Source: an uncultured Rhodospirillaceae bacterium
GTDB taxonomy: Bacteria; Pseudomonadota; Alphaproteobacteria; Azospirillales; Azospirillaceae
Length of the DNA stretch: 64,000 bases
Direction of reading: 5' to 3'
Assembly: GCA_937927415.1 (NCBI GenBank)
Contig: CALBDS010000053.1
Location: forward strand, 124,001-188,000
In this document: positions 8,526 to 17,723 of the stretch, one piece after another
How the letters are laid out: each line of letters begins with the position of its first letter
Position numbering within the stretch: position 1 is the stretch's first letter
Made by a program: the position numbers and the translations under genes
Notes under the pieces: model-generated
Told to the model about the DNA's origin: nothing
The model's input: the letters and a program-made list of their open reading frames with translations, nothing else
Databases searched by the model: none

Positions 8526-9320
8526 TTACATGTAGCCCGAGCTGCGCAGGCGCTCGAAGGAGTCTTCGGATTCATTGTCCATGGTGCGGCCGGCGCGTTC
8601 GGACACGCGGGTGACGGCCAACTCGGCAATGATCTCGTCGATGGTGGAGGCGTTGGAGTCCACCGGGAAGGTGATGTTCTTTTCCCCCAGCGAGCGGTAA
8701 CGCTTGCCGTTACGGGAGAAGTACAGCGGGACGATGGGAATGTCCTCGCGCTTGGAATAGCGCCAGATGTCCATTTCGGTCCAGGCCAGCAGCGGGTGGA
8801 TGCGGACGTGGGTGCCCTCGGCGAAGCGGGTCTTGTAATGGTCCCAGAATTCCGCCGGCTGGTCCTTCACGTCCCACGCGCCGTCCAGCGTGCGGGGGGA
8901 GAAGATGCGTTCCTTCGCGCGGGTCGCCTGCTCGTCGCGGCGGATGCCGACCACCACGCCCTGATAGTTGCCCCGGTCCAGCAGGTTGCGCAGGCCCACC
9001 GTCTTGCGGGCCGCGGCCCGGGTGTTGGGGGGCAGGGTGGGGTCCATCTCGCTTTCCGGCGGGCAATGCTCGACGCGCAGGTCGAGATCCCATTCCCGGG
9101 CGATGCGGTCGCGGAACTCGTACACCTCCGGCAGTTCCATGTCGGTGTCGAGCTGAACCACGGGGAACGGCACGCGCCCGAAGAACGCCTTGCGGCACAG
9201 CCACAGCAGCGCGTTGGAATCCTTGCCGATCGACCACAACAGCGCCATTCGGTCGATCGAATGATAGGCTTCGCGCAGGATGTAGATGCTCTGGCTTTCA
9301 AGCTGGTCGAGATCGTTCAT
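8526..9320 (-). CDS. cysD: Sulfate adenylyltransferase subunit 2
   Basis: 264 residues. It is the ATP pyrophosphatase catalytic subunit of ATP sulfurylase, working with CysN. The adenine-nucleotide PP-loop is visible as LLWSIGKDSNALLWL near residues 27-41, followed by FPVVQLDTDMELPEVYEFRD and the conserved RRDEQATRAKERIFSPR. The C-terminus matches the family's usual ending (ERAGRTMDNES...SFERLRSSGYM). The ATG at 9320 was chosen because the upstream open frame is out of family. cysH ends 5 bp upstream and cysNC begins 18 bp downstream. Confidence 0.97.
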   Translation of the reverse strand: MNDLDQLESQSIYILREAYHSIDRMALLWSIGKDSNALLWLCRKAFFGRVPFPVVQLDTDMELPEVYEFRDRIAREWDLDLRVEHCPPESEMDPTLPPNTRAAARKTVGLRNLLDRGNYQGVVVGIRRDEQATRAKERIFSPRTLDGAWDVKDQPAEFWDHYKTRFAEGTHVRIHPLLAWTEMDIWRYSKREDIPIVPLYFSRNGKRYRSLGEKNITFPVDSNASTIDEIIAELAVTRVSERAGRTMDNESEDSFERLRSSGYM

Positions 9321-9325
9321 GGGAC

Positions 9326-10078
9326 TCACGCGTCGAGAGAGGCAGGGGCGGAGGCGGGGGCGGTCGGGGAGGGGATGCGGGACACATGGATCCCGCATTC
9401 GGTCTTGGCCTGTCCGGCCCAGCGGCCGGAGCGGGGATCGGCACCGGGCGCCACGCGCTCGGTGCAGGTGTAGCAGCCGATGGACAGGAACCCGTCCTCT
9501 TCCAGCGGGTGGCGGGGCAGGGCGCGGCGGGCGAACTCCTCGTCCAGCCGGGCGCGGTCCCAGGTGGCCAGCGGGTTCAGCTTGATGCGCCCGGCGTCCG
9601 CCTCGAACAAAGGCAGGGCGGCGCGGGTGGACGACTGGAACCGCTTGCGGCCGGTGATCCAGGCATCGAAGCCGCCCAGCGCGCGTTCAAGCGGCAGGGT
9701 CTTGCGGATGTGGCAGCAGGCGTCCGCGTCGCGCTGGAACAGCAGCCCGTCGGCGTCAGCACCCAGATCGGCGGGGTCGGGGCGGATGGTGCGCACGTCG
9801 GTCAGCCCCAGATGCGCCGTCAGCGTGTCGCGGTAGCGCAGGGTTTCGCCGAACATCTTGCCGGTGTCGAGGAACAGAACCGGGATCGCCGGGTCGGCTT
9901 CGGCCACCAGGGCCAGCAGCACGGCGGATTCGGTGCCGAAGGACGAGACGACGGCCAGACGGCCGGGGAACACCTCGTGCGCCACGGCCCGCAGCAGGGC
10001 CGCACCATCCAGGTGCCCATAGCGCCGGATCAGGTCGGCGGCGTCGGCGTCGTGAGAGGGAGGCGGGGACGGCGGCAT
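9326..10078 (-). CDS. cysH: Thioredoxin-dependent APS (phosphoadenylyl-sulfate) reductase
   Basis: 250 residues from the ATG at 10078; the frame opens 4 codons earlier at a TTG. It reduces activated sulfate to sulfite. The PP-loop-like VVSSFGTESAVLL lies at 43-55. The iron-sulfur ligands of the APS-reducing type are present: Cys121-Cys122 and the pair Cys202/Cys205 in GCYTC. The catalytic Cys228 is in ECGIH. CysH enzymes specific for PAPS lack the four cluster cysteines, so this enzyme most likely accepts APS directly. It is the first gene of the leftward cys operon; a perfect 7-bp palindrome lies just upstream of the start. Confidence 0.95.
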   Translation of the reverse strand: MPPSPPPSHDADAADLIRRYGHLDGAALLRAVAHEVFPGRLAVVSSFGTESAVLLALVAEADPAIPVLFLDTGKMFGETLRYRDTLTAHLGLTDVRTIRPDPADLGADADGLLFQRDADACCHIRKTLPLERALGGFDAWITGRKRFQSSTRAALPLFEADAGRIKLNPLATWDRARLDEEFARRALPRHPLEEDGFLSIGCYTCTERVAPGADPRSGRWAGQAKTECGIHVSRIPSPTAPASAPASLDA

Positions 10079-10084
10079 GTAATC

Positions 10085-10099
10085 ACACAATGATTGTGT
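10085..10099. promoter_or_regulatory. Palindrome upstream of cysH, candidate operator
   Basis: ACACAAT-G-ATTGTGT is a perfect inverted repeat with 7-bp arms around a single central base, starting 7 bp upstream of the cysH ATG on the minus strand. Its position in the leader suggests an operator or an mRNA element that blocks expression of the leftward cys operon. The regulator is unknown. Confidence 0.45.
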
Positions 10100-10196
10100 T
10101 GTATCTTCGTCTCTGAAGGGACATTAACACCACAAAAGATGCGCTGCAACAGATTTACATTTCCTAGTGGTTAAATAGACATATCAAAGCAAAGAA

Positions 10197-10237
10197 CGCT
10201 GTTGATTTCTGGCGGGGCTTCTTTATAAACAACAGCG
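10197..10237 (+). promoter_or_regulatory. Promoter of the DUF2849-cysI operon framed by an inverted repeat
   Basis: A sigma-70-like promoter can be read: -35 TTGATT at 10202-10207, 16-bp spacer, -10 TATAAA at 10224-10229. A perfect 8-bp inverted repeat frames it: CGCTGTTG at 10197-10204 overlaps the -35, and CAACAGCG at 10230-10237 covers the expected start site. Arm centres are 33 bp apart, about three helical turns, suiting a dimeric regulator bound to one face. A further CAACAG half-site is at 10147-10152. The gene start follows at 10309. Confidence 0.5.
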
Positions 10238-10308
10238 CGACATATGTTATACGCTCCGCGCGCCACCCCACCAGTAGGGCGCGGGCCATACACGGGAGAG
10301 ACAAGGCG

Positions 10309-10614
10309 ATGGCGCTGCAGGCGATCACTGCCAACCGGCTGCGCGACGGCGTGGTCGTGTGGCGTGCCGGGGACGGGACGTGGGTCGAGCGTCTGGAGGA
10401 CGCCGCCGCGTTCGAACCGGCCGCGGCGGAACAGGCGCTGGCAGCCGCCCGCGTGGACGAGCGCGAGAACCGCATCGTCGGCCTGTACGCCTTTGACGTG
10501 GTGGTCGAAAACGGCCTCCCTGTGCCCGTGAAAATCCGCGAACGGCTGCGCGGCCTCGGCCCCAGCGTCCGCCCCGATCTCGGCAAGCAGGCGCCGCCGC
10601 CTGCCGCCGCCTGA
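10309..10614 (+). CDS. DUF2849 family protein, sulfite-reductase-associated
   Basis: 101 residues, matching the size and sequence style of the DUF2849 family, small proteins regularly encoded directly before the alphaproteobacterial sulfite/nitrite reductase. The N-terminus (MALQAITANRLRDGVVVWRA) and the repeated short beta motifs fit. There is no signal peptide or membrane segment, so it is probably cytosolic. cysI begins 24 bp downstream. Function is not established; the constant linkage suggests a role in assembly or activity of the reductase. Confidence 0.85.
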   Translation: MALQAITANRLRDGVVVWRAGDGTWVERLEDAAAFEPAAAEQALAAARVDERENRIVGLYAFDVVVENGLPVPVKIRERLRGLGPSVRPDLGKQAPPPAAA

Positions 10615-10638
10615 TACCGCGCAAAAGGTCCGCCCACC

Positions 10639-12339
10639 ATGACGCATCACGCAACCCAGCCCACCGCCCCGGCGAACGCCCCGGCCCACGCCGGCATCTA
10701 CCGCTATGACGCGGTGGACCGCCAGTTCATCACGGAGCGCGTGGCCCAGTTCCGCGATCAGGTGCAGCGCCGCCTGTCCGGCGTGCTGAGCGAGGAGGAA
10801 TTCCGGCCCCTGCGGCTGATGAACGGCCTCTATCTCCAGCTTCACGCCTATATGCTGCGCATCGCCATTCCCTACGGCACCCTGACCGGGCAGCAGTTGC
10901 GCGCACTGGCCGACATCGGGCGGCGGTTCGACAAGGGGTACGGCCACTTCACCACCCGCCAGAACCTGCAGTTCAACTGGATCCGGCTGGAAGACACCCC
11001 CGATATCCTGGACGCGCTGGGGGCGGTGGACATGCACGCCATCCAGACCAGCGGCAACTGCATCCGCAACGTGACCACCGACCAGTTCGCCGGGGTGGCG
11101 GCGGACGCCGTGGCCGATCCGCGGGTGTACGCCGAAATCCTGCGCCAATGGTCCACGCTGCACCCGGAATTCACCTTCCTGCCGCGGAAATTCAAGATCG
11201 CCATCATCGCCGGCGACCATGACCGCGCCGTCATCCGCGCCCATGACGTGGGCGTGAAGGTGAAGACCAACGCGGCGGGCGCCATCGGGTTCGAGGTCTA
11301 TGTGGGCGGCGGTCTGGGCCGCTCGCCGTTCCTGGGGCAGAAGACCCGCGACTGGGTGGATGAACAGGATCTCATCGCCTATCTGGAGGCGGTCCTGCGC
11401 GTCTACAACCGTTTGGGCCGGCGCGACAACATCTACAAGGCGCGCATCAAGATCCTGCTGCACCAGACCGGGCTGGCGAAATTCACCGAGATGGTGGAGG
11501 AGGAGTTCGCCAGCCTGCGCGGCCCCCGCTACCACCTGGACCCGGAGATCGTGGCGGAGATCCGCCGCCACTTCGCCCCCCCGCCCTATGACGCGCTGGC
11601 CGAAACCGTGGTGGATGCCGCACCGGGCACGGCGTTTGCCCGCTGGCTGGAAACCAACGTGGCCGCCCATCGCCAGCCGGGCTATGCCGCCGTCACCGTG
11701 TCGCTGAAGCCGGCGGGCGGCATCCCCGGCGATGCCACGTCGGACCAGATGGATGTGGTGGCCGATCTGGCCGACCGCTTCAGCTTCGGCGAGGTCCGCG
11801 TCACCCACGCCCAGAATCTGGTGCTGCCCCATGTGCGCCGCGCCGATCTGGCCGAGGTGTTCGCGGCCCTGGACGCCGCCGGGCTGGGAGCGGCCAATGT
11901 GGGCACCATCGCCGACATCATCGCCTGCCCCGGTTTGGATTACTGCAGCCTCGCCAACGCCCGTTCCATCCCGCTGGCACAGGAACTGTCGCGCCGCTTC
12001 GCCGATCCCGAGCGGCAGAAGGCCATCGGCGACGTGTCCATCAAGATGAGCGGCTGCATCAACGCCTGCGGCCATCACCACGTCGCCAACATCGGCGTTC
12101 TGGGTGTGGACAAGCACGGCAAGGAAGCCTACCAGCTCACGCTGGGCGGCGATCCCACGCTGAATGCCGCCATCGGCGACCTGCTCGGCCCGGCCATGGC
12201 CGAAGAAGAGGTGGCGGACGCGGTGGAAAAGGTGGTGGATCTGTACTTGGCCCGCCGCGAACCCGGCGAACGCTTCAACGACACCCTGGCCCGCCTGGGC
12301 CGTGCCGCCTTCAAGGAGACGGTCTATGCCGCTGGTTAA
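10639..12339 (+). CDS. cysI: Sulfite (nitrite/sulfite) reductase hemoprotein
   Basis: 566 residues. It reduces sulfite to sulfide using six electrons through a coupled siroheme and 4Fe-4S cluster. Two ferredoxin-like half-domains are followed by siroheme-binding domains. The cluster ligands are Cys430 and Cys436 (CPGLDYC) and Cys473 and Cys477 (GCINACGHH). The sequence RRFDKGYGHFTTRQNLQFNW near residue 100 is the conserved N-terminal active-site region. Neighbours DUF2849 upstream and DUF934 downstream (14-bp overlap) identify the sulfur-assimilation version rather than a nitrite-assimilation enzyme. No separate CysJ flavoprotein is present, so the electron donor is probably ferredoxin or an enzyme encoded elsewhere. 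Confidence 0.93.
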   Translation: MTHHATQPTAPANAPAHAGIYRYDAVDRQFITERVAQFRDQVQRRLSGVLSEEEFRPLRLMNGLYLQLHAYMLRIAIPYGTLTGQQLRALADIGRRFDKGYGHFTTRQNLQFNWIRLEDTPDILDALGAVDMHAIQTSGNCIRNVTTDQFAGVAADAVADPRVYAEILRQWSTLHPEFTFLPRKFKIAIIAGDHDRAVIRAHDVGVKVKTNAAGAIGFEVYVGGGLGRSPFLGQKTRDWVDEQDLIAYLEAVLRVYNRLGRRDNIYKARIKILLHQTGLAKFTEMVEEEFASLRGPRYHLDPEIVAEIRRHFAPPPYDALAETVVDAAPGTAFARWLETNVAAHRQPGYAAVTVSLKPAGGIPGDATSDQMDVVADLADRFSFGEVRVTHAQNLVLPHVRRADLAEVFAALDAAGLGAANVGTIADIIACPGLDYCSLANARSIPLAQELSRRFADPERQKAIGDVSIKMSGCINACGHHHVANIGVLGVDKHGKEAYQLTLGGDPTLNAAIGDLLGPAMAEEEVADAVEKVVDLYLARREPGERFNDTLARLGRAAFKETVYAAG

Positions 12340-12826
12340 GGACGGGCTGCCCGTCGAAGACACCTGGACCACCCTTGGTCCCGACGACGCCGTTCCCCCC
12401 ACCGGGGCGGTGATCCTGCCGTTCGACCGCTGGACCGCGGAGAAGGACGCCCTGGCCGGGCGCGCCGACCCGCTGGGGGTGGAGGTGCCGGGCACCACCG
12501 CCGCGGCGGATCTGGCCGGGGATCTGGGGCGGCTGGCGCTGATCGCCATCCGCTTTCCCATCTTCCGCGACGGGCGCGGCTTTTCGCTGGCCCGTGATCT
12601 GCGCGAACGCCATGGCTACACCGGGGACATCCGTGCGGTGGGGCACACGCTGCCCGACCAGTACCAGTTCCTGATCCGCTGCGGCTTCACCACCGTGGTC
12701 CCGCCGGAGGGCAAGGACCCGGCCCTGTGGACCGCGGCATACCGTTCCATCAGCGTGGCCTATCAGGCATCCATCGCCGGGGAATCGCCGCTGGGGCTGC
12801 TGCGGCGGCGCCTGGCGGGGTCGTGA
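12326..12826 (+). CDS. DUF934 family protein, sulfur-assimilation-associated
   Basis: 166 residues. It matches DUF934, a family encoded directly after cysI in proteobacteria. Characteristic stretches are LALIAIRFPIFRDGRGFSLA and the downstream GDIRAVGHTLPDQYQFLIRCGF. The ATG at 12326 lies within the end of cysI (14-bp overlap), so the two are translationally coupled. No membrane segment is visible. Its molecular role is not established; the linkage points to sulfite reduction. It closes the rightward cys operon and is followed by a strong terminator. Confidence 0.88.
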   Translation: MPLVKDGLPVEDTWTTLGPDDAVPPTGAVILPFDRWTAEKDALAGRADPLGVEVPGTTAAADLAGDLGRLALIAIRFPIFRDGRGFSLARDLRERHGYTGDIRAVGHTLPDQYQFLIRCGFTTVVPPEGKDPALWTAAYRSISVAYQASIAGESPLGLLRRRLAGS

Positions 12827-12903
12827 CCGTCCGGGCGATCGGGCGGGGTGCAGCCTGTTTGTAACGTGGGGTTGTTCGCGGCCCTGAACGGCGTATGATC
12901 GGC

Positions 12904-12939
12904 ACCGGCATCCCCGTTGAGCGCGGGGATGCCGGTTTT
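12904..12939 (+). terminator. Rho-independent terminator of the cysI operon
   Basis: Perfect 12-bp stem ACCGGCATCCCC (12904-12915) / GGGGATGCCGGT (12925-12936) with a 9-nt loop, followed by TTTTG. It lies 78 bp after the DUF934 stop and before the next gene at 12968. Confidence 0.8.
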
Positions 12940-12967
12940 GTCCTGTTCATGGTCGTGAAAGGCCCCC

Positions 12968-13357
12968 ATGTCCTCTTTCGCTTCGACCCTTGCCGGCGCG
13001 CGGATTTTGTTGGTGGAGGACGACCATCTGGTGGGGCTGTCCATCGCCGCGACGCTGGAGGCGTTCGGCTGTGCGGTGTCCGGTCCGGCGGTGGATGCCG
13101 AAGCCGGGCTGGCCCTGGCCTTGTCCGAACCGCTCGATGCCGCCCTGCTGGATGTGAATCTGGGCGGGGAGGCCACCAGTGCCGCCGTGGCCGACGCCCT
13201 GCGCACGCGCGGGGTGCCGTATGTGTTTTGCACCGGCTACAGCGACGCCGGCCTGCCCGAGGGGCACGCCGGTTCCCCCACGCTGCAAAAGCCGTTCGGC
13301 ATGAACGAGTTGGTTGCGGTTTTGGATGGACTGCTGACGCCGCGGGTGCGGAGGTAG
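12968..13357 (+). CDS. Single-domain response regulator
   Basis: 129 residues, a receiver domain only. The acidic residues are in ILLVEDDH (Asp18, Asp19), the phosphoacceptor is Asp62 in ALLDVNLGG and the conserved Lys lies in TLQKPFG near residue 108. There is no output domain, so it would act through protein contacts like other stand-alone receivers. It lacks an adjacent kinase. The gene begins 29 bp after a terminator and seems to be monocistronic; it converges with the small gene at 13360. Confidence 0.88.
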   Translation: MSSFASTLAGARILLVEDDHLVGLSIAATLEAFGCAVSGPAVDAEAGLALALSEPLDAALLDVNLGGEATSAAVADALRTRGVPYVFCTGYSDAGLPEGHAGSPTLQKPFGMNELVAVLDGLLTPRVRR

Positions 13358-13359
13358 GG

Positions 13360-13566
13360 TCACCGCTCCCGGCGGCGGAACAGCCTGTCCCAGAGGGAAC
13401 GCGACCGGGCTTCGGCTTCCTTGGCGGCCAGCCATTGGTCGGCCAGTTCGCGCACTTGCCAATCCCCCAGGAAACGGTCGCAGTCGATGGCGGTGTAAAG
13501 CCGAACCCGCTCCGGGCCGAGCCGTTCGAAATAGTCGAGCGTCCGTTGCCGGTCCGGTTCGTGCAT
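13360..13566 (-). CDS. Small hypothetical protein
   Basis: 68 residues, mostly helical and charged (MHEPDRQRTLDYFERLGPER...). It ends in a strongly basic tail, LWDRLFRRRER. No signal peptide or membrane helix. The reading frame has the codon-position bias of its neighbours and ends 2 bp from the convergent response regulator. No family is recognised. It is supported mainly by composition and fit. Confidence 0.55.
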   Translation of the reverse strand: MHEPDRQRTLDYFERLGPERVRLYTAIDCDRFLGDWQVRELADQWLAAKEAEARSRSLWDRLFRRRER

Positions 13567-13700
13567 CCACCCCCCACGCTGGCAGCCGCTGCGCTTTTTC
13601 GGTCATTCGAGTCGCGCTTCTGCCCGAGTGTAGCGTCAGCCATGCATGCACTGCAATACGCTGTGTGGGGCGGTCATGGCTGAGGACACGGGTTCATGGC

Positions 13701-13728
13701 CCTCTCCCGGGGCGGGCGGGAGAAGGGG
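13701..13728. repeat. Imperfect hairpin resembling the flgI-upstream palindromic repeat
   Basis: CCTCTCCCGGGGCGGG... followed by CGGGAGAAGGGG forms an imperfect GC-rich hairpin. It closely resembles the hairpin at 47778-47798. It lies 18 bp beyond the nifA stop and could end nifA transcription, but has no U-tract. Confidence 0.4.
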
Positions 13729-13746
13729 ATTCTCCGGGTGCGGCGG

Positions 13747-15684
<1,938 letters not shown>

Positions 15685-16074
15685 ACCCGGACGCCTCCTG
15701 ATCGACCACCATTCACCCGGCCGGCCGCCCCGTGGCGCAGCAGCCGCGTTTGCGCGTGTGCTCCGCCCGTTCCCGGCCGTTCCCCCTTGTCGGACGTTCC
15801 CTTGACGACACCTGTGTCGGCGCCTTGCCCCTGTCAAGACCGCGCTTGCGCGTTATTGATGCCGGCGGCGTTTCTCGACCGGGGGATGTCAGCTTCCTTA
15901 CCACTTTCCGTAGGGCTGACAGTTGGGAAGTTTCGGGGACATCCGCGTCAAAGGCAAGCCTTTTTGCATAGGGGTTATTGCGGCGCAGCATGCGCTTGCG
16001 GCGAAACGCCCCGTGACGGCGGGGCGTGGGCGTGTTTTAATAACTGAACAGTCAGTAATTTAATGAGGCCCGCC
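15685..16074. other. Divergent intergenic region between nifA and tetR
   Basis: About 390 bp without a gene. It holds the nifA ribosome binding site, a 14-bp palindrome CGACAC-CT-GTGTCG at 15807-15820, and the TetR-type operator at 16043-16056. A GGCAAG...TTTTTGCA stretch near 15950 resembles a sigma-54 element, but its spacing is one base too long. No confident nifA promoter was found. Confidence 0.5.
16043..16056. promoter_or_regulatory. Candidate TetR operator
   Basis: ACTGA-ACAG-TCAGT is a perfect 5-bp inverted repeat in an AT-rich setting, 18 bp before the tetR start. TetR-family repressors usually bind such palindromes next to their own gene, so this is a likely autoregulatory site controlling the tetR-exporter operon. 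Confidence 0.6.
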
Positions 16075-16761
16075 ATGGCCGCCGCTTCCCCGCCCCGCTG
16101 GCGCCGCCGCAAAGATGCGCGGCCCCAGGAAATCCTCGACGCCGCCCTGGCGGTGTTCGCCGACCGCGGCTTTGCCGCCGCGTCGGTGGAGCAGGTCGCC
16201 GCCCGCGCCGGGATCAGCAAGGGCACGCTCTATCTCTACTTTGCCAGTAAGGAAGAGCTGTTCAAGGCGGTGGTCCGCGCCGCCATCGTCCCGGCGCTGG
16301 AGGATGCGGAGATTGCGGCCGATCACGACGGCCCGGCCATGGACATTCTGGAACGGCTGGTGGGCGGAATCGCCGCCCGCGTGCTGTCCAGCCCGGCCGG
16401 GGTGATTCCGAAGCTGATGATCGCGGAGTCCGGCAACTTTCCCGAACTGGCCCGCTTCTATCGGGACGAGGTGATCCGCCGGGCGCTGGCGCTGCTGACG
16501 CGGGTGCTGGACCGGGGGGTCGCGCGGGGGGAATTCCGCCCCATGGACACCGCCGCCACCGCCCCCCTGGTTGTGGCGCCGCTGCTGATGGCGGCCCTGT
16601 GGCGCCATTCCTTTGCAACCCTCGACGATCCGGCGCCGTCCGGGCATGCCATCGACCCCGCGGCGATGGTGCGGATGCATCTGGACCACCTGCGCCACGC
16701 CTTCGGCGCGGTGGACCCGGCCCGGACGGGAGACACGCCCCGGACGGGAGACACACCATGA
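16075..16761 (+). CDS. TetR/AcrR family transcriptional repressor
   Basis: 228 residues from the ATG at 16075, which has GAGG at a proper distance; an ATG at 16063 in frame is an alternative. The N-terminal TetR helix-turn-helix covers ~20-66 (EILDAALAVFADRGFAAASV, then ISKGTLYLYFASKEELF). The remaining helical part should be the ligand-binding and dimer domain, with the TetR_C-type pattern of AcrR/AefR relatives. It starts an operon with an HlyD-type adaptor, an ABC ATPase and a permease, and its stop overlaps the adaptor start (ATGA). It most likely represses this exporter and releases it on binding a substrate. The last residues are a duplicated RTGDTP. Confidence 0.9.
   Translation: MAAASPPRWRRRKDARPQEILDAALAVFADRGFAAASVEQVAARAGISKGTLYLYFASKEELFKAVVRAAIVPALEDAEIAADHDGPAMDILERLVGGIAARVLSSPAGVIPKLMIAESGNFPELARFYRDEVIRRALALLTRVLDRGVARGEFRPMDTAATAPLVVAPLLMAALWRHSFATLDDPAPSGHAIDPAAMVRMHLDHLRHAFGAVDPARTGDTPRTGDTP
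16723..16754 (+). repeat. 18-bp tandem duplication at the tetR/hlyD junction
   Basis: CGGACGGGAGACAC occurs at 16723-16736 and again at 16741-16754, an 18-bp period. It encodes the duplicated RTGDTP at the TetR C-terminus. Each copy contains GGGAG, so the duplication also doubles the ribosome binding site of the next gene. Confidence 0.85.
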
Positions 16762-17723
16762 GCGGATGGACCGAAACCCTGATGGCCGCCGCCACCGCCG
16801 TCCTTGGCGCGCTGGGCCTGTCGCCGGCGCCGCCGTCCCCGGTGGTGCAGGGCTATGTGGAGGGGGAGTTTCTGCGCATCGCCGCCCCGGTGGCCGGCAC
16901 CCTGGCCGAACTGGGGGTCGCCCGCGGCCAGACGGTGGTGGTGGGCACGCCGCTGTTCGCCATCGACCGGACCGCCGCCGGGGCCGAGCGCGACCGGCTG
17001 GCCGCCGCCCTGGCCCAGGCCGAAGCCCAGGTCGCCGACCTGACCAAGGGCAAGCGGGCCGAGGACATGGCGGTCATCGCCGCCCAGAAGCGGCAGGCGG
17101 AAGCATCCCTGCGCTATTCCGAGGTGGACCTTGCCCGCCGGAAGGCGCTGGCCGACCGCCGTGTCGGTGCGCTGGAGGAATTGCAGTCGGCCCAGGCGGC
17201 CTATGACCGCGACCGTGCCCGGCTGGCCGAGATCGCGGCGCAGGAGGTGGTGGCGGCCATGGGCGCACGCTCCGACCAACTGGCGGCGGCGGAACAGGCG
17301 GCGGCGATGGCCCGCGCGGCCCTGGCGCAGCAGGATCGCCGGCTGGCGGAAATGGCCCCCACAGCCCCCGCCGCCGGGCGGGTGGACGACACACTCTACA
17401 ACCCCGGCGAATGGGTGCCCGCCGGCTCGCCCGTGGTGTCGCTGCTGCCGCCGGAGCGGGTGAAGCTGGTGCTGTTCGTGCCGGAACCCCTGGCCGGGCG
17501 CCTGCGCCCCGGCGTGCGGGTGGGGGTGCGCTGCGACGGCTGTCCGCCGGGGCTGGGGGCGCGGGTGCGTTTCGTGGCGTCGCAGGCGGAATACACCCCG
17601 CCGGTGATCTACAGCATCACCACCCGCGCCAAGCTGGTGTTCCGGGTGGAGGCGGTGCCCGATCCGACCCCCGCCCTGGCGCCGGGGCTGCCGGTCGATG
17701 TGCGGCTGGAGGACGGGCCATGA
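16758..17723 (+). CDS. HlyD-family periplasmic adaptor (membrane fusion) protein
   Basis: 321 residues. A short N-terminal hydrophobic segment (~8-24) anchors it. It is followed by a lipoyl-like half (VEGEFLRIAAPVAGTLAELG), a long alpha-helical hairpin (~75-195) and a beta-barrel domain. It should link the inner-membrane ABC exporter to the periplasm, as in YbhG/HlyD-type systems. It starts on the tetR stop (ATGA) and ends on the ATPase start (ATGA), so all three are coupled. No outer-membrane channel gene is nearby. Confidence 0.88.
   Translation: MSGWTETLMAAATAVLGALGLSPAPPSPVVQGYVEGEFLRIAAPVAGTLAELGVARGQTVVVGTPLFAIDRTAAGAERDRLAAALAQAEAQVADLTKGKRAEDMAVIAAQKRQAEASLRYSEVDLARRKALADRRVGALEELQSAQAAYDRDRARLAEIAAQEVVAAMGARSDQLAAAEQAAAMARAALAQQDRRLAEMAPTAPAAGRVDDTLYNPGEWVPAGSPVVSLLPPERVKLVLFVPEPLAGRLRPGVRVGVRCDGCPPGLGARVRFVASQAEYTPPVIYSITTRAKLVFRVEAVPDPTPALAPGLPVDVRLEDGP

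Noticed and set aside
10171..12561. Long minus-strand open frame opposite cysI
   Set aside because: It is antisense to a clear sulfite reductase with all cluster ligands and has no recognisable domain.
15950..15970. Sigma-54-like GGCAAG...TTTTTGCA near nifA
   Set aside because: GG and GC are 11 bp apart rather than 10, and the orientation points to tetR rather than nifA.
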